The translations under genes and the position numbers were made by a program. 54,458 nucleotides of DNA from Nitrosomonas sp. (GTDB lineage: Bacteria > Pseudomonadota > Gammaproteobacteria > Burkholderiales > Nitrosomonadaceae), in contig NZ_JAHBZY010000021.1 in the NCBI RefSeq assembly GCF_019635155.1, forward strand, positions 1 to 54,458. Reading direction: 5' to 3'. The notes under the pieces are model-generated. The model searched no databases. It was not told where the DNA came from and saw only the letters and a list, made by a program, of their open reading frames with translations. Positions 9,658-18,378 of this stretch are shown here, in pieces (position 1 is the first letter of the stretch; each line of letters starts with the position of its first letter).

Positions 9658-10524
9658 ATGATATTCAGCATGACCGGTTACGCTACTGTCCGCGAAGAAA
9701 CATCTTACGGATCGTTTAACTTGGAAATTCGTTCGGTCAATAACCGTTTTCTTGATATCCAGCTTCGCTTGCCGGATGATTTCCGCCGATTGGAAACCGC
9801 GATGCGGGAGCTGCTGACCGCGCAACTAGGCCGTGGCAAAATCGAATGCCGGATGGTTTTTTCTCATGCGCATGCTGTAGAAATCGATCAGCAATTCGAT
9901 CACGGCTTGTTGGAGCGATTGATGCGACTGGAGCAGACAATCAGAACACGTTATCCTTCCGCGGCTTCTTTAACTGTCGCAGAAATCTTAAGGTGGCCGG
10001 GCATACTTGAAAACGATACAACGCCAAATGAGGAATGGGATGAAGTCGGTATGAGATTGCTGCAAACGGCATTAAAAGATTTAAAAGCTGCAAGGATGCG
10101 CGAAGGGGATAAACTGAAATCCGTCTTGTTTGATCGCATTTCTCAAATGCGCCAATTGTTGCAAGCTGCATCACCGCGTATCCCGGCATTGATTGCTGCT
10201 TTCGAAGAAAAGCTGCGGATTCGGTTGGAAGAAATTCTCGGCGGCAACGAAGATGAACGTATTCACCAGGAAATTACACTTTTTGCCAGCAAAATTGATG
10301 TCGATGAAGAATTGTCGCGCTTGCAAGCGCATCTTGACGAAGTGGAACGTATTCTGAATCAAGGCGGTGCGGTTGGTAAAAGGCTGGATTTTATGATGCA
10401 AGAATTGCATCGCGAAGCCAACACGATTGGCTCGAAATCGGTTGATCTGGAAATTTCACGGATTGCCATGGAATTAAAAGTACTTGTCGAGCAGATGCGT
10501 GAACAAGTGCAGAATATTGAGTAA
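9658..10524 (+). CDS. yicC: YicC-family endoribonuclease-associated protein
   Basis: Protein of 288 residues with the characteristic YicC start (IFSMTGYA) and end (a DUF1732-type C-terminus with LEISRIAMELK and MREQVQNIE). YicC-family proteins have been linked to RNA decay and stationary-phase fitness. The segment LDFMMQELHREANTIGSKS is highly conserved in the family. It follows the metallophosphoesterase-like gene with 2 bp between stop and start. In many beta- and gammaproteobacteria yicC neighbours gmk; here the CRISPR island begins after it, so the usual neighbourhood appears interrupted. Identification is secure; the detailed role is family knowledge. Confidence 0.92.
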   Translation: MIFSMTGYATVREETSYGSFNLEIRSVNNRFLDIQLRLPDDFRRLETAMRELLTAQLGRGKIECRMVFSHAHAVEIDQQFDHGLLERLMRLEQTIRTRYPSAASLTVAEILRWPGILENDTTPNEEWDEVGMRLLQTALKDLKAARMREGDKLKSVLFDRISQMRQLLQAASPRIPALIAAFEEKLRIRLEEILGGNEDERIHQEITLFASKIDVDEELSRLQAHLDEVERILNQGGAVGKRLDFMMQELHREANTIGSKSVDLEISRIAMELKVLVEQMREQVQNIE

Positions 10525-10588
10525 TCGTTTTACTATATTAGACAAAAAATGAATCACCCCGGATCTTCTGGAGATTGTTTGCATTGAA

Positions 10589-10732
10589 TCAAGTTGCATC
10601 AGCAGATTCTTTTAATTGGCGATAATATGCCATTTCAGATTCCGCTGGTGGAAGATTTTCAATCGATTACAACAATCGGTGATTATTAAACCAATCCACC
10701 TATTCCAGAGCGACAAGCTTCACTTCACGATC
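10589..10732 (-). pseudogene. Decayed 3' end of an IS3-family transposase
   Basis: Read on the minus strand, this stretch encodes the recognisable tail of an IS3-family OrfB/integrase-core transposase: REVKLVALE, then VDWFNNHRLL, then LPPAESEMAYYRQ, closed by a stop at 10589-10591. In-frame stops interrupt it (TAG after ALE, TAA after HRLL), and no upstream transposase domain remains. It is therefore a relic. It lies in the gap between yicC and the first cas gene, at the left edge of the CRISPR island. The rest of the gap (10525-10588 and 10733-10921) shows no gene; a TTGACA at 10868-10873 could be a -35 for the cas operon but has no convincing -10 partner. Confidence 0.75.
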
Positions 10733-10921
10733 AGGTTAAAGCTGTGGTACTTGCTATGGTGGCAATAACTCGGTCGACGCCCGCCTACCCTCAATTGCTG
10801 TCAATGGAATACTTGATGAAGGACAGTTCATAGGCTGGATTTTTAAATCAAACAGGCTGCTGGATATTTGACAAGCTTTTCAACCATGATCTGATCCGGT
10901 TTCTCTGCGTAAACTGGTGTC

Positions 10922-11206
10922 ATGATTCAACGGCAACTTTATCTGGTGGCTTACGATATATCCAGCAACCGGCGTTTGCGCAAAGCGCTGCATGTGCTGC
11001 GCGGTTATGCATCGGGTGGGCAGAAATCGGTATTCGAGTGTTATCTGACGCATGCCGAAAAATCCTGTTTGCTGAAGAGTATCAGCACGATCATCGATCC
11101 GAATGAGGATCGATTCATTGTGCTGAAGTTGAGCGGGGGAAGCCATATTCATACACTTGGCAAAGCAGTGCTTCCTCAGGATGGTTCTTTTTATTATGTC
11201 GGGTGA
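10922..11206 (+). CDS. cas2: CRISPR adaptation protein Cas2 (first copy)
   Basis: Small ferredoxin-fold protein of 94 residues that bridges Cas1 dimers during spacer integration. The first strand LVAYDIS with its conserved Asp and the helix after it (NRRLRKALHVLRGY) match Cas2, as do the KSVFECYLT strand and the total size. It opens the adaptation block and ends 3 bp before the Cas1 ATG. A second, differently sequenced Cas2 lies 1.7 kb downstream, closing the block. Which of the two partners the active Cas1 cannot be told from sequence; adjacency favours this one. Confidence 0.9.
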   Translation: MIQRQLYLVAYDISSNRRLRKALHVLRGYASGGQKSVFECYLTHAEKSCLLKSISTIIDPNEDRFIVLKLSGGSHIHTLGKAVLPQDGSFYYVG

Positions 11207-11209
11207 TTG

Positions 11210-12166
11210 ATGAACTGTTTGTATCTTGACCGGAAGAATCTGGAAATCAGATTGGATGGCCAGGCATTGGCTTTGTACGAAGAGGGTACAAGGAAAGGAT
11301 CAGTGCCGCTGCATTTGCTGGAACGCGTCGTCATGCGCGGTAATGTGCAACTGGAAAGCCGGGTGCTCGGTGCGTTATCGGCGCGGAATATCGGCTTGTT
11401 GGTGCTTTCCGGGCGCAGTAGCGAGGCGACGGCCATATTGGCGGGAAGACCCCATAACGAGAGTTCCCGTAGGCTGGGACAATATCGCGTGAGCCTGGAT
11501 GATGATTTGCGTGCTCCGCTGGCGCACTGGCTGGTGCTGGTAAAAGTGCGCGCGCAAAAGCGTCTGCTGCGTGAAGCTTTGCCGGTGCGTGCGGATTTGC
11601 GGCATGCGCTGACTATAGCAGTGCAGCGGCTGGACAACATCATGAATCAATTGCGAGCAGATTCCAGCATACCGTCACTATCAAGCCTGCGCGGTTTCGA
11701 AGGCGCTGCCGCATCCGCTTATTTCAGCGGTTTTACGCAATTATTTGCGCCATCTTTGGATTTTACAGGACGAAAAAAACGCCCCGCGCCCGATCCTGTA
11801 AATGCATGCTTGTCGCTGGGCTATACGCTTTTGCATCATGATGCCGTGTACGCCTGCCATATCGCCGGACTGGACACGATGCTGGGTTTTTATCATGACA
11901 TCAGTTTTGGACGGGAATCGCTGCCCTGCGATCTTATGGAGCCATTGCGTCCGCTGATCGACCAGTGGGTGTGGTGGTTGTTTCGTGATCGCATCCTGCG
12001 GATAGAGCATTTTAGCGATGACAACGGGCGTTGCTTGCTGAATAAAGCCGGGCGCAAGCATTTTTACGGCTTTTACGAAGCGAATAGTGGGCCTGCCAGA
12101 CGCTTGCTGCGGCGATACAGTCATGCGCTGGCCAAACGTTTCCAGTTAATACATGGCGGCGAATGA
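11210..12166 (+). CDS. cas1: CRISPR integrase Cas1 (catalytic copy)
   Basis: Metal-dependent integrase of 318 residues that inserts new spacers at the leader end of the array. The N-terminal beta-domain (CLYLDRKNLEI onward) and C-terminal helical domain are both present. The catalytic set is intact: Glu164 in LRGFEG, His229 in GFYH, and Asp241/Glu244 in CDLMEP. The ATG at 11210 is chosen over the TTG at 11207. Its stop overlaps the start of the second Cas1-like gene by 4 bp (ATGA), so the two are translationally coupled. Length and motifs are normal for Cas1 of type III-associated modules. Confidence 0.93.
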   Translation: MNCLYLDRKNLEIRLDGQALALYEEGTRKGSVPLHLLERVVMRGNVQLESRVLGALSARNIGLLVLSGRSSEATAILAGRPHNESSRRLGQYRVSLDDDLRAPLAHWLVLVKVRAQKRLLREALPVRADLRHALTIAVQRLDNIMNQLRADSSIPSLSSLRGFEGAAASAYFSGFTQLFAPSLDFTGRKKRPAPDPVNACLSLGYTLLHHDAVYACHIAGLDTMLGFYHDISFGRESLPCDLMEPLRPLIDQWVWWLFRDRILRIEHFSDDNGRCLLNKAGRKHFYGFYEANSGPARRLLRRYSHALAKRFQLIHGGE

Positions 12167-12912
12167 TGCGGCCGCTGTATATCGATGGCGCTCTCGGCTG
12201 CCGGGTAACATGGGATGATCCTGCCCTGCGGATAATTGTGCCGGATCGGGCGGATCAGTTGTTTCCACTGTCGCGGATTTCACGAGTAGTTTGCAAAGGC
12301 AGCGTGGAGTGGTCTATGCAAGCGTTACTGGCCTGTGCTGATGCGGGTATTCAATTGCTGTTTCTGGGGAAAGACGGTGAAATTCGCGCGCGCTGGCTGG
12401 GTCAAAGTGGCGAACGGCAGCGGCTGACTCAAAGATTGATCGATTTGTTGTCACGCACCGACGGGCCGGTGCTATATGCAAACTGGCTACTGTCAATGGA
12501 AAAACTGGCGGCGCGCAGTTGTGGGCGACGAATTGGCCTGTGCGATTGGCGCGAACGTCCTGCGTTGGAACTGCACCGACAGATCAGGCAAACACTGGGT
12601 CATCATGGCAGGCATCGCGCAGCATTAATCCAAAACATCCTCTATAGTGAGTTGCTGGTTTGGCTGCCGGAATGCGGTTTTGAACGGGACAATGAAATGT
12701 TGCTGTCGATGGAGCTTGATCTAGCGACTGATCTGAGCCGGTTGTTGCTTTGGGATTACTATATCGCGCTCCTGGAACCGGACGCGGCAGAACGCGGCGG
12801 AAATGCCTTGCAAGTCATGGCGGAATTGTTTCAGCAGCGTCAAGAACGCTGTTACAAGCTGTTTCGAAGCAGCATCAACAAACTACATCAATTTTTACTG
12901 GGAGTGAGCTGA
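12163..12912 (+). CDS. Cas1-like paralogue lacking the catalytic residues
   Basis: Protein of 249 residues that begins like Cas1: a LYIDGALGC strand, then VCKGSVEWSMQALLACADAG and IQLLFLGKDGEIRARWLG, matching the Cas1 beta-domain and its ALLA...GI..LFL turn. The C-terminal half remains helical but shows no GxEG glutamate motif, no GFxH histidine and no DLxE acid pair. It is also about 70 residues shorter than its neighbour. It therefore looks like a catalytically dead Cas1 that could act as a structural or target-selecting partner. It is coupled to both sides: ATGA overlap with cas1 and a TGATG junction with the second cas2. Tight packing and an intact frame argue against simple decay. The Cas1 relationship rests on my reading of the N-terminal pattern. 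Confidence 0.7.
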   Translation: MMRPLYIDGALGCRVTWDDPALRIIVPDRADQLFPLSRISRVVCKGSVEWSMQALLACADAGIQLLFLGKDGEIRARWLGQSGERQRLTQRLIDLLSRTDGPVLYANWLLSMEKLAARSCGRRIGLCDWRERPALELHRQIRQTLGHHGRHRAALIQNILYSELLVWLPECGFERDNEMLLSMELDLATDLSRLLLWDYYIALLEPDAAERGGNALQVMAELFQQRQERCYKLFRSSINKLHQFLLGVS

Positions 12913-13226
12913 TGGCAGACAGTCAGGGCAATTTATATCTGATGGCATACGATATTGCGGATCCCAAACGCCTTGCACGGATTCATCGTCTATTGAAGCA
13001 ACAAGGATTGCCCGTGCAATATTCGGTGTTCACAGTAGTTCTCAAGCGCAAGGCTTTGCTGCGTCTTCTGGAACGAATCAATGCACTGATCAATCAGCGC
13101 GAGGATGACGTGCGCTGTTACCGCCTGCCGGAAAATAGACCCGCCGAGATACTCGGTCAGCAATATTTTCCCGACGATGTCATGCTGTTTACCGGTGGAG
13201 TCAATCGCATGTTGACGCGGCATTGA
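12912..13226 (+). CDS. cas2: CRISPR adaptation protein Cas2 (second copy)
   Basis: Second Cas2-like protein, 104 residues. The first strand LMAYDIAD and following helix (PKRLARIHRLLKQQG), the QYSVFTVVL strand and the LPENRPAEILG region fit Cas2. It differs widely from the copy at 10922, so it is not a recent duplication. Its ATG overlaps the stop of the Cas1-like gene (TGATG), which pairs these two as the earlier cas2-cas1 are paired. After it, 111 bp without a gene precede cas6. It may dock with the inactive Cas1-like protein or broaden the specificity of the integrase complex; this is inference. Confidence 0.85.
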   Translation: MADSQGNLYLMAYDIADPKRLARIHRLLKQQGLPVQYSVFTVVLKRKALLRLLERINALINQREDDVRCYRLPENRPAEILGQQYFPDDVMLFTGGVNRMLTRH

Positions 13227-13337
13227 TATTCGCAGCGGCGGTTCTGTTTTGACAAACCCAGCGGTATTGAATATAAACAATCAAAGGTAGCGGCGCACGA
13301 TATCTACCGACTTTGATTGATACATGAAAAAAAGAAA

Positions 13338-14291
13338 ATGACAACAATCAATAACCCTTCCATTCCACTCAACAGCTATCGTTTTTACTTTGATACGGAT
13401 CATCCGCTACGCCTGCCGGATTATCCCGGTTCTGCCTGGCGCGGTGCATTTGGCCATGCCTTGAAAAAGACAGTCTGCGTCGTGCGCAATACGCCTTGTC
13501 AGCAGTGTTTGTTGAAACAGGCTTGCGCCTATAGTTATATTTTCGAGACGCCGCCGCCAGCCGATACCGAAAAAATGCGCAAATACACCGCCACGCCGCA
13601 TCCGTTTGTTCTTCGCTTTGCCGTAGCAAAATCCGCAACGCAGGAATTGAGTATTGATATGAACCTGTTTGGTCATGGCCAGCGTTTTTTTCCCTATATT
13701 ATTCACGCCATGCACATGGCGGGGCAGGATGGCGTCGGCGGAAACCGGCAGCCGTTCCGTTTGAACAGAGTCGACGCGATTGATTTTCAGGGTCAGCCTA
13801 TCACGGTATATCAGGAAGCGGAATTACGCAGCCAGCCGCCGCTGCAAAGCCCGCCGTTGCCTGAAATGCCGGAAAAAATCAATATTACTTTTCATTCGCC
13901 GGTGCGTATCAAGCAGGATAATAAAAATCTTGCCGCTGCTCATTTCAGCTTTGGCGCATTGTTTGGTTCCTTACTGCGGCGTATTTCAATGATCTGCTAC
14001 TTTCACACCGACACGCCATTGGAAACCGATTTTGTCGGACTAACCGCCGCTGCTCGAAACTTTCAATTCAGCGCGCAGAATCTTCATTGGTACGACTGGA
14101 CGCGCTATTCCTCCCGCCAGCAAACCGAAATGCAAATGGGCGGATTGCTGGGCACTGTCAGCCTGAACATGCAGGGCTTGGAAGATTTCTGGCCCTATCT
14201 CTGGCTCGGCCAGTGGACGCATGTCGGCAAGGGCACCAGCATGGGCATGGGCGCATACACGATCGAACCGGCAAGCTTGCCGGATGCTTAA
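13338..14291 (+). CDS. cas6: Cas6 pre-crRNA processing endoribonuclease
   Basis: RAMP-fold endoribonuclease of 317 residues that cuts the CRISPR transcript within repeats. The opening YRFYFDTDHPLRLPDYPGSAWRG... and a cysteine group (C..CQQCLLKQAC) match the Cas6 branch common in type III loci. Near the C-terminus the glycine-rich loop GKGTSMGMGAY is the RAMP signature that binds RNA. The ATG at 13338 gives a normal family start; an in-frame TTG at 13317 is less likely. The catalytic histidine cannot be assigned without alignment. It lies between the adaptation block and the effector genes, so it serves the single array at 24287. Confidence 0.85.
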   Translation: MTTINNPSIPLNSYRFYFDTDHPLRLPDYPGSAWRGAFGHALKKTVCVVRNTPCQQCLLKQACAYSYIFETPPPADTEKMRKYTATPHPFVLRFAVAKSATQELSIDMNLFGHGQRFFPYIIHAMHMAGQDGVGGNRQPFRLNRVDAIDFQGQPITVYQEAELRSQPPLQSPPLPEMPEKINITFHSPVRIKQDNKNLAAAHFSFGALFGSLLRRISMICYFHTDTPLETDFVGLTAAARNFQFSAQNLHWYDWTRYSSRQQTEMQMGGLLGTVSLNMQGLEDFWPYLWLGQWTHVGKGTSMGMGAYTIEPASLPDA

Positions 14292-14319
14292 TCCACAAGG
14301 CAACAGCTATACTGACGCA

Positions 14320-15417
14320 ATGAATGCGCAATCCATTTTATTGGCCGTTACCGGACTGACTCCGCAGATTGTCACCGAAACACTGTTCGCCCTGCATGAT
14401 CAGGGCGAACAACTGCCTTCAGCTGTTCATATCCTGACCACGGCGGAAGGCTGCCAGCGCGCCAGACTGACGCTGATCAACGATGGCTGGCTGGCGCGTT
14501 TCTGCCGCGATTATCATCTGAAGCAGCCGGATTTTACGGAAGCCAGTATTCATGTTCTGCGGCAAGCCAATGGCGAACCGTTGACCGACATTCGCACACA
14601 GGCTGACAATCAAGCCATGGCCGATGCCATTACCGAATGGATCAGGACTTTTACCGCCGACCCGTATACCGATTTACATGTATCGATTGCGGGTGGCCGA
14701 AAAACCATGGGTTTTTACGCGGGTTACGCCTTGTCACTGTACGGCCGCGCCAGAGACCGGCTCAGTCATGTACTGGTGTCGCCCGATTACGAATCGCACC
14801 CGCAGTTTTATTACCCGACGCCCTATTCGCACGTCATCTATGGCAACGACCCCAGCCGCAAGCCGCTGGACACGCAGAATGCAGAAGTCATGCTGGTCGA
14901 CATCGCCTTCGTGCGCCTGCGGCATGGGCTCGATCAGGCTTTGCTGGAAGGTAAAGCCAGTTTCAGCCAGTCGGTGGCAGCCGCGCAACAGGCGCTTGGG
15001 CCGGCGCATCTGACCATCAACTTAAAAAACCGTCAGTGCATCGCGCACGGTAAACCGGTCAGACTCAGTCCCGCTGATTTGGCGTTTTATCTCTGGTTGT
15101 TGCAGCGGCAAACCGATGGACAACCATCGCCGCATTGCCCCAGCGACGGCGCACCGGATGACACTTACGCCAGTCAGTTTTTACAGCACTACCGCCGGAT
15201 CAACGGCGAACTTGGCGGTGCCGACCGCACTATCGATACTTTGAAGGATGGCATGAGTAAAACCTTTTTCGAGCAGCGTAAATCAAGAATCAATAAAACG
15301 CTGACACAAACCCTGGCTTATGCGGCGCAACCGTATTTGATAACGCCGGAAGGGAAGCGGCCGAGGACGACATACCGAATCAATTTAAGTATTGAACAGA
15401 TACAGATTATTCATTAA
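14320..15417 (+). CDS. CARF protein of the NE0113 family (TIGR02584-like)
   Basis: Protein of 365 residues with a CARF-type Rossmann domain. The first strand and loop ILLAVTGLTPQIVTETLF and the later VSIAGGRKTMGFYAGYALS are the ligand-facing motifs of this family, expected to bind cyclic oligoadenylate. The C-terminal part (about residues 230-365) is a winged-helix-like region (LSPADLAFYLWLL ... FFEQRKSRINKTL) ending in a conserved RTTYRINL strand. I see neither a HEPN R-x4-6-H pair nor a PD-(D/E)xK triad. It may therefore regulate transcription or act through an unrecognised activity. An alternative ATG at 14284 would overlap cas6. It precedes the cas10 gene by 14 bp. Confidence 0.82.
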   Translation: MNAQSILLAVTGLTPQIVTETLFALHDQGEQLPSAVHILTTAEGCQRARLTLINDGWLARFCRDYHLKQPDFTEASIHVLRQANGEPLTDIRTQADNQAMADAITEWIRTFTADPYTDLHVSIAGGRKTMGFYAGYALSLYGRARDRLSHVLVSPDYESHPQFYYPTPYSHVIYGNDPSRKPLDTQNAEVMLVDIAFVRLRHGLDQALLEGKASFSQSVAAAQQALGPAHLTINLKNRQCIAHGKPVRLSPADLAFYLWLLQRQTDGQPSPHCPSDGAPDDTYASQFLQHYRRINGELGGADRTIDTLKDGMSKTFFEQRKSRINKTLTQTLAYAAQPYLITPEGKRPRTTYRINLSIEQIQIIH

Positions 15418-15431
15418 ACCGGAAATATGGC

Positions 15432-17993
15432 ATGAAAAAACACGATCACATTGTTTTAGGTTGCTTATTGCACGACATCGGTAAGTTTTTTGAACGTGCG
15501 GAAGTTTTGGATCAGTACCGTAAAAACGAAGAAAAACGCCAGGGCTATTGCCCAAAACACTCAGATGGTTATTACACGCATATTCATGTATTGAATACCT
15601 TGGCTTTTTGTGAGTTGCTTGCTGAGAAAGTGCCGCAAATTCAGCCCGAAGAGCATCAGACGACTGTAACTGCGGATCAAAACTGGATCAATCTGGCGGC
15701 CTACCATCATGCGCCATCCGAAAGACAGGAGGCTTATTTGGAAAAAGTTGTTCAGGCAGCCGATCATTTTGCAAGTGCGGAACGTGAGCAAGGCAGTTTT
15801 TATGAGCAAGGTATTCATAAAAAAACCCGGCTTGAATCTCTTCTTGGACGAATTCAGATTGGTGAAACCGCCAGGCAAAATGAACATTTTTTACCGCTTA
15901 ATTTTTTGGAATTATCGGGAGAACACGTTTTTCCTAGGCAGGCTGCCACTTTTGGCATGGAAAGGAAAAGTGTCGCATGGCTGAGCCAAAGTAGTTTGGT
16001 TTCAGACTACCAAGCAGTGGCAAACCGTTTTCTATCCGAACTGGAGGGGTTGCAACAATTTCAAGCCAATATAGCCAAGGAGAAAATCCTCAAATCCGTC
16101 TTTCGCAGCTTGCTAAGTATCATGGAACGCTATTTGAGCCAAATACCGGCGGCAACGAACATACAACACCCGGATATCTCTCTTTTCGACCATCTTCGGA
16201 TTACTGCGGCAATTGGCGAAGGCTTGTATCTGCATCATGAGGAAGCTGATCAGACCAGCGGATTCAGCGACCAAACAACGGTCAAATGGCAGTTAGTTTG
16301 CGGTGACTTCTCGGGCATTCAAAAATTTATTTACAAAATCACCAGTAAAGGTGCCGCCAAAGGCTTGCGAGGCCGTTCGTTTTTTATTCAATTGTTGTGC
16401 GACGCCGTTGCCGAGCGAATCATTCGCGATCTGGGACTTTACCCAACCGCGAGAATTTATTCCTCGGGTGGCAAATTTTACTTGCTGATCCCTGCGCACC
16501 TGAAAGATCAAGTCAAGCACATTGCCGACTCTGTCAATAAAGCTTTACTTGATGAATTTCAGGGTGAAGTGTTTTTAGGTGTGGGTTTTGCCGACATCTT
16601 TGGCGATGACTTCAGGGAAGGTAATATGGGCAAGCGCTGGCAGCAAGTGAACGAAGACTTGCAAAAGCAACGCTTACAACCCTTCAAAAGCCAGGTCAGC
16701 GGAGACATCGAATGTTTTTCCCAACAAACTCAACATGAACGCGGCGCGTGTAAGATTTGCGGACGTGATGATGCTCAGGCAGAAATCAACAATCAACAAA
16801 ACTGCAAGCAATGTCACAACTTGGAACGACTGGGGCAAGTATTGGCTGATGCACGTTATTTGTTTTGGGTATGGGGCGAAAATCGGAAAACGGTGAAAAA
16901 CAAAATCCAGGGTCACCCATTTTTTATGTCGTTGCCGGGCACCGATTGTGATCTATATTTTTTAAATGATGAACCACAGTTTAGCGAGCTGACCGACTTA
17001 TCTGAATCACACCTTGAAGCCCTCAATGAATGGATTCCGTTAAGACCTAACCTACAAGGTTATTCGCAAGGCATTCGCTATGTCGGCAAGTGGCAGGATT
17101 ATAAAGACAACGGAAGTCGCGATTTCAAGGACTTTGCAGATAATGCACTGGGTATCAGCCGCATGGGCGTGTTGAGGATGGACGTGGATAATCTGGGTGA
17201 AATATTCATTCGCGGCTTGAATTTCGGTAAAAAAGACGGCGATGGAAAACAAGCCAGTATGGGTTCGTTATCTCGTGTCGCGACGGTATCCAGACAATTA
17301 CACTTGTTCTTTGCCGGCTATTTACACCGGATTCTCGACGATTACCCGCAATGCCAGATTATTTACGCCGGTGGGGATGACGTATTCATCATTGGCAGTT
17401 GGAACGAGTTACCGGATGTTGCGCAAAAAATCCGCAGCGAGTTCAGCCGCTATTGCGGCACTAATCCATGCTTTACCTTGTCCGGCGGCATTGCAATGGT
17501 CGGGGGCAGATACCCCATTTCACGCGCCGCAGAATTGGCCGGGCAAGCGGAAGAGCAAGCAAAACATTTACAACGCGGTCAAAAACAAAAAGAAAAAGAT
17601 GCGTTGAGCTTTCTGGAAACCGCCATTGGCTGGGAAAGCTTTGACGAAGCGGTTCGATTGCGCGATATTTTGTTGAATATTATCAAAGAGACTGAGAGTC
17701 AAGCTATCATCGACCGTTTGCGGCAAGTCGTGATTGCCGTCGACGAAATCAAAGCGAGGGAAAAATCGGGTCAGTTTCAAGAAATGATTTATTGGGACAA
17801 ATGGCGCTGGCGACTGGTTTACAACCTCAAACGAATGCAAAAACGTTACCCGGAAGTTGAGTCCCAACTCGAAAATTTACAGCAACAACTAATCACCCCG
17901 CAAACACCTTCAAACAAGCAGCCTGTGATGGAATGGCTGCAATTGCCGGTGCGTTGGGCGGAATTTTTAACGAGGAGCAAAGCAAATGACTGA
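15432..17993 (+). CDS. csm1: Cas10/Csm1, large subunit of the type III-A complex
   Basis: Large subunit of 853 residues. An N-terminal HD nuclease motif (LLHDIGK, His14-Asp15) predicts single-stranded DNA cleavage. The first palm domain begins near GDFSGIQKFIY. A zinc-binding CxxC pair (Cys440, Cys443, Cys458, Cys461) separates it from the second palm, which carries the cyclase motif GGDD at 647-650. Both activities therefore look intact, so cyclic oligoadenylate synthesis is expected on target RNA binding. The gene overlaps csm2 by 8 bp. Csm rather than Cmr identity follows from the neighbouring csm2 and csm5. Confidence 0.93.
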   Translation: MKKHDHIVLGCLLHDIGKFFERAEVLDQYRKNEEKRQGYCPKHSDGYYTHIHVLNTLAFCELLAEKVPQIQPEEHQTTVTADQNWINLAAYHHAPSERQEAYLEKVVQAADHFASAEREQGSFYEQGIHKKTRLESLLGRIQIGETARQNEHFLPLNFLELSGEHVFPRQAATFGMERKSVAWLSQSSLVSDYQAVANRFLSELEGLQQFQANIAKEKILKSVFRSLLSIMERYLSQIPAATNIQHPDISLFDHLRITAAIGEGLYLHHEEADQTSGFSDQTTVKWQLVCGDFSGIQKFIYKITSKGAAKGLRGRSFFIQLLCDAVAERIIRDLGLYPTARIYSSGGKFYLLIPAHLKDQVKHIADSVNKALLDEFQGEVFLGVGFADIFGDDFREGNMGKRWQQVNEDLQKQRLQPFKSQVSGDIECFSQQTQHERGACKICGRDDAQAEINNQQNCKQCHNLERLGQVLADARYLFWVWGENRKTVKNKIQGHPFFMSLPGTDCDLYFLNDEPQFSELTDLSESHLEALNEWIPLRPNLQGYSQGIRYVGKWQDYKDNGSRDFKDFADNALGISRMGVLRMDVDNLGEIFIRGLNFGKKDGDGKQASMGSLSRVATVSRQLHLFFAGYLHRILDDYPQCQIIYAGGDDVFIIGSWNELPDVAQKIRSEFSRYCGTNPCFTLSGGIAMVGGRYPISRAAELAGQAEEQAKHLQRGQKQKEKDALSFLETAIGWESFDEAVRLRDILLNIIKETESQAIIDRLRQVVIAVDEIKAREKSGQFQEMIYWDKWRWRLVYNLKRMQKRYPEVESQLENLQQQLITPQTPSNKQPVMEWLQLPVRWAEFLTRSKAND

Positions 17994-18366
17994 AAATATC
18001 GAATCCTTTATAAGAAGAGATGATGCCGCGAGGGAAATGGTGAAATTCGCTGAAATCTTAGCTAAGAAGATTGTTGGTGATGTGACAACATCCCAAATCC
18101 GTAATGCCTATGGAACAGTTAAAAAATTGGAAATGCAAAATACTTTTACTGATAAGTCATATCGTGAGCTTTTGCTTTTAAAACCGAAACTCGCTTATGC
18201 CAGAGGTCGAGCTGAATCTAGAAAAAGAGATACTTTCAAACAATTGGAAGATGCTTTGGGTGCTGGAATTGATGCAGTTGATGTAAAGCAACCCGAGACC
18301 TTCAAACGATTTTGCAATTTCTTCGAAGCTATTCTGGCTTACCACAAAGCTAACGGCGGCAAATAA
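17986..18366 (+). CDS. csm2: Csm2, small subunit of the type III-A complex
   Basis: Helical protein of 126 residues. Small size, high charge and the segments TTSQIRNAYGTVKKLE and KLAYARGRAESR match Csm2, which lines the crRNA-target duplex beside the Csm3 filament. It overlaps csm1 by 8 bp and is followed 12 bp later by csm3, with an AAAGGA ribosome site in between. This subunit is the clearest marker that the locus is III-A and not III-B. Confidence 0.88.
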   Translation: MTENIESFIRRDDAAREMVKFAEILAKKIVGDVTTSQIRNAYGTVKKLEMQNTFTDKSYRELLLLKPKLAYARGRAESRKRDTFKQLEDALGAGIDAVDVKQPETFKRFCNFFEAILAYHKANGGK

Positions 18367-18378
18367 AAGGACACGAAC

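Noticed and set aside
11194-11643. Antisense open frame of 149 codons within cas1
   Set aside because: Shadow of the cas1 reading frame with no start signals.
12163-12912. Reading the second Cas1-like gene as a decayed pseudogene
   Set aside because: Frame is intact with overlapping coupled starts on both sides; loss is limited to catalytic motifs, so a functional paralogue is the better reading.
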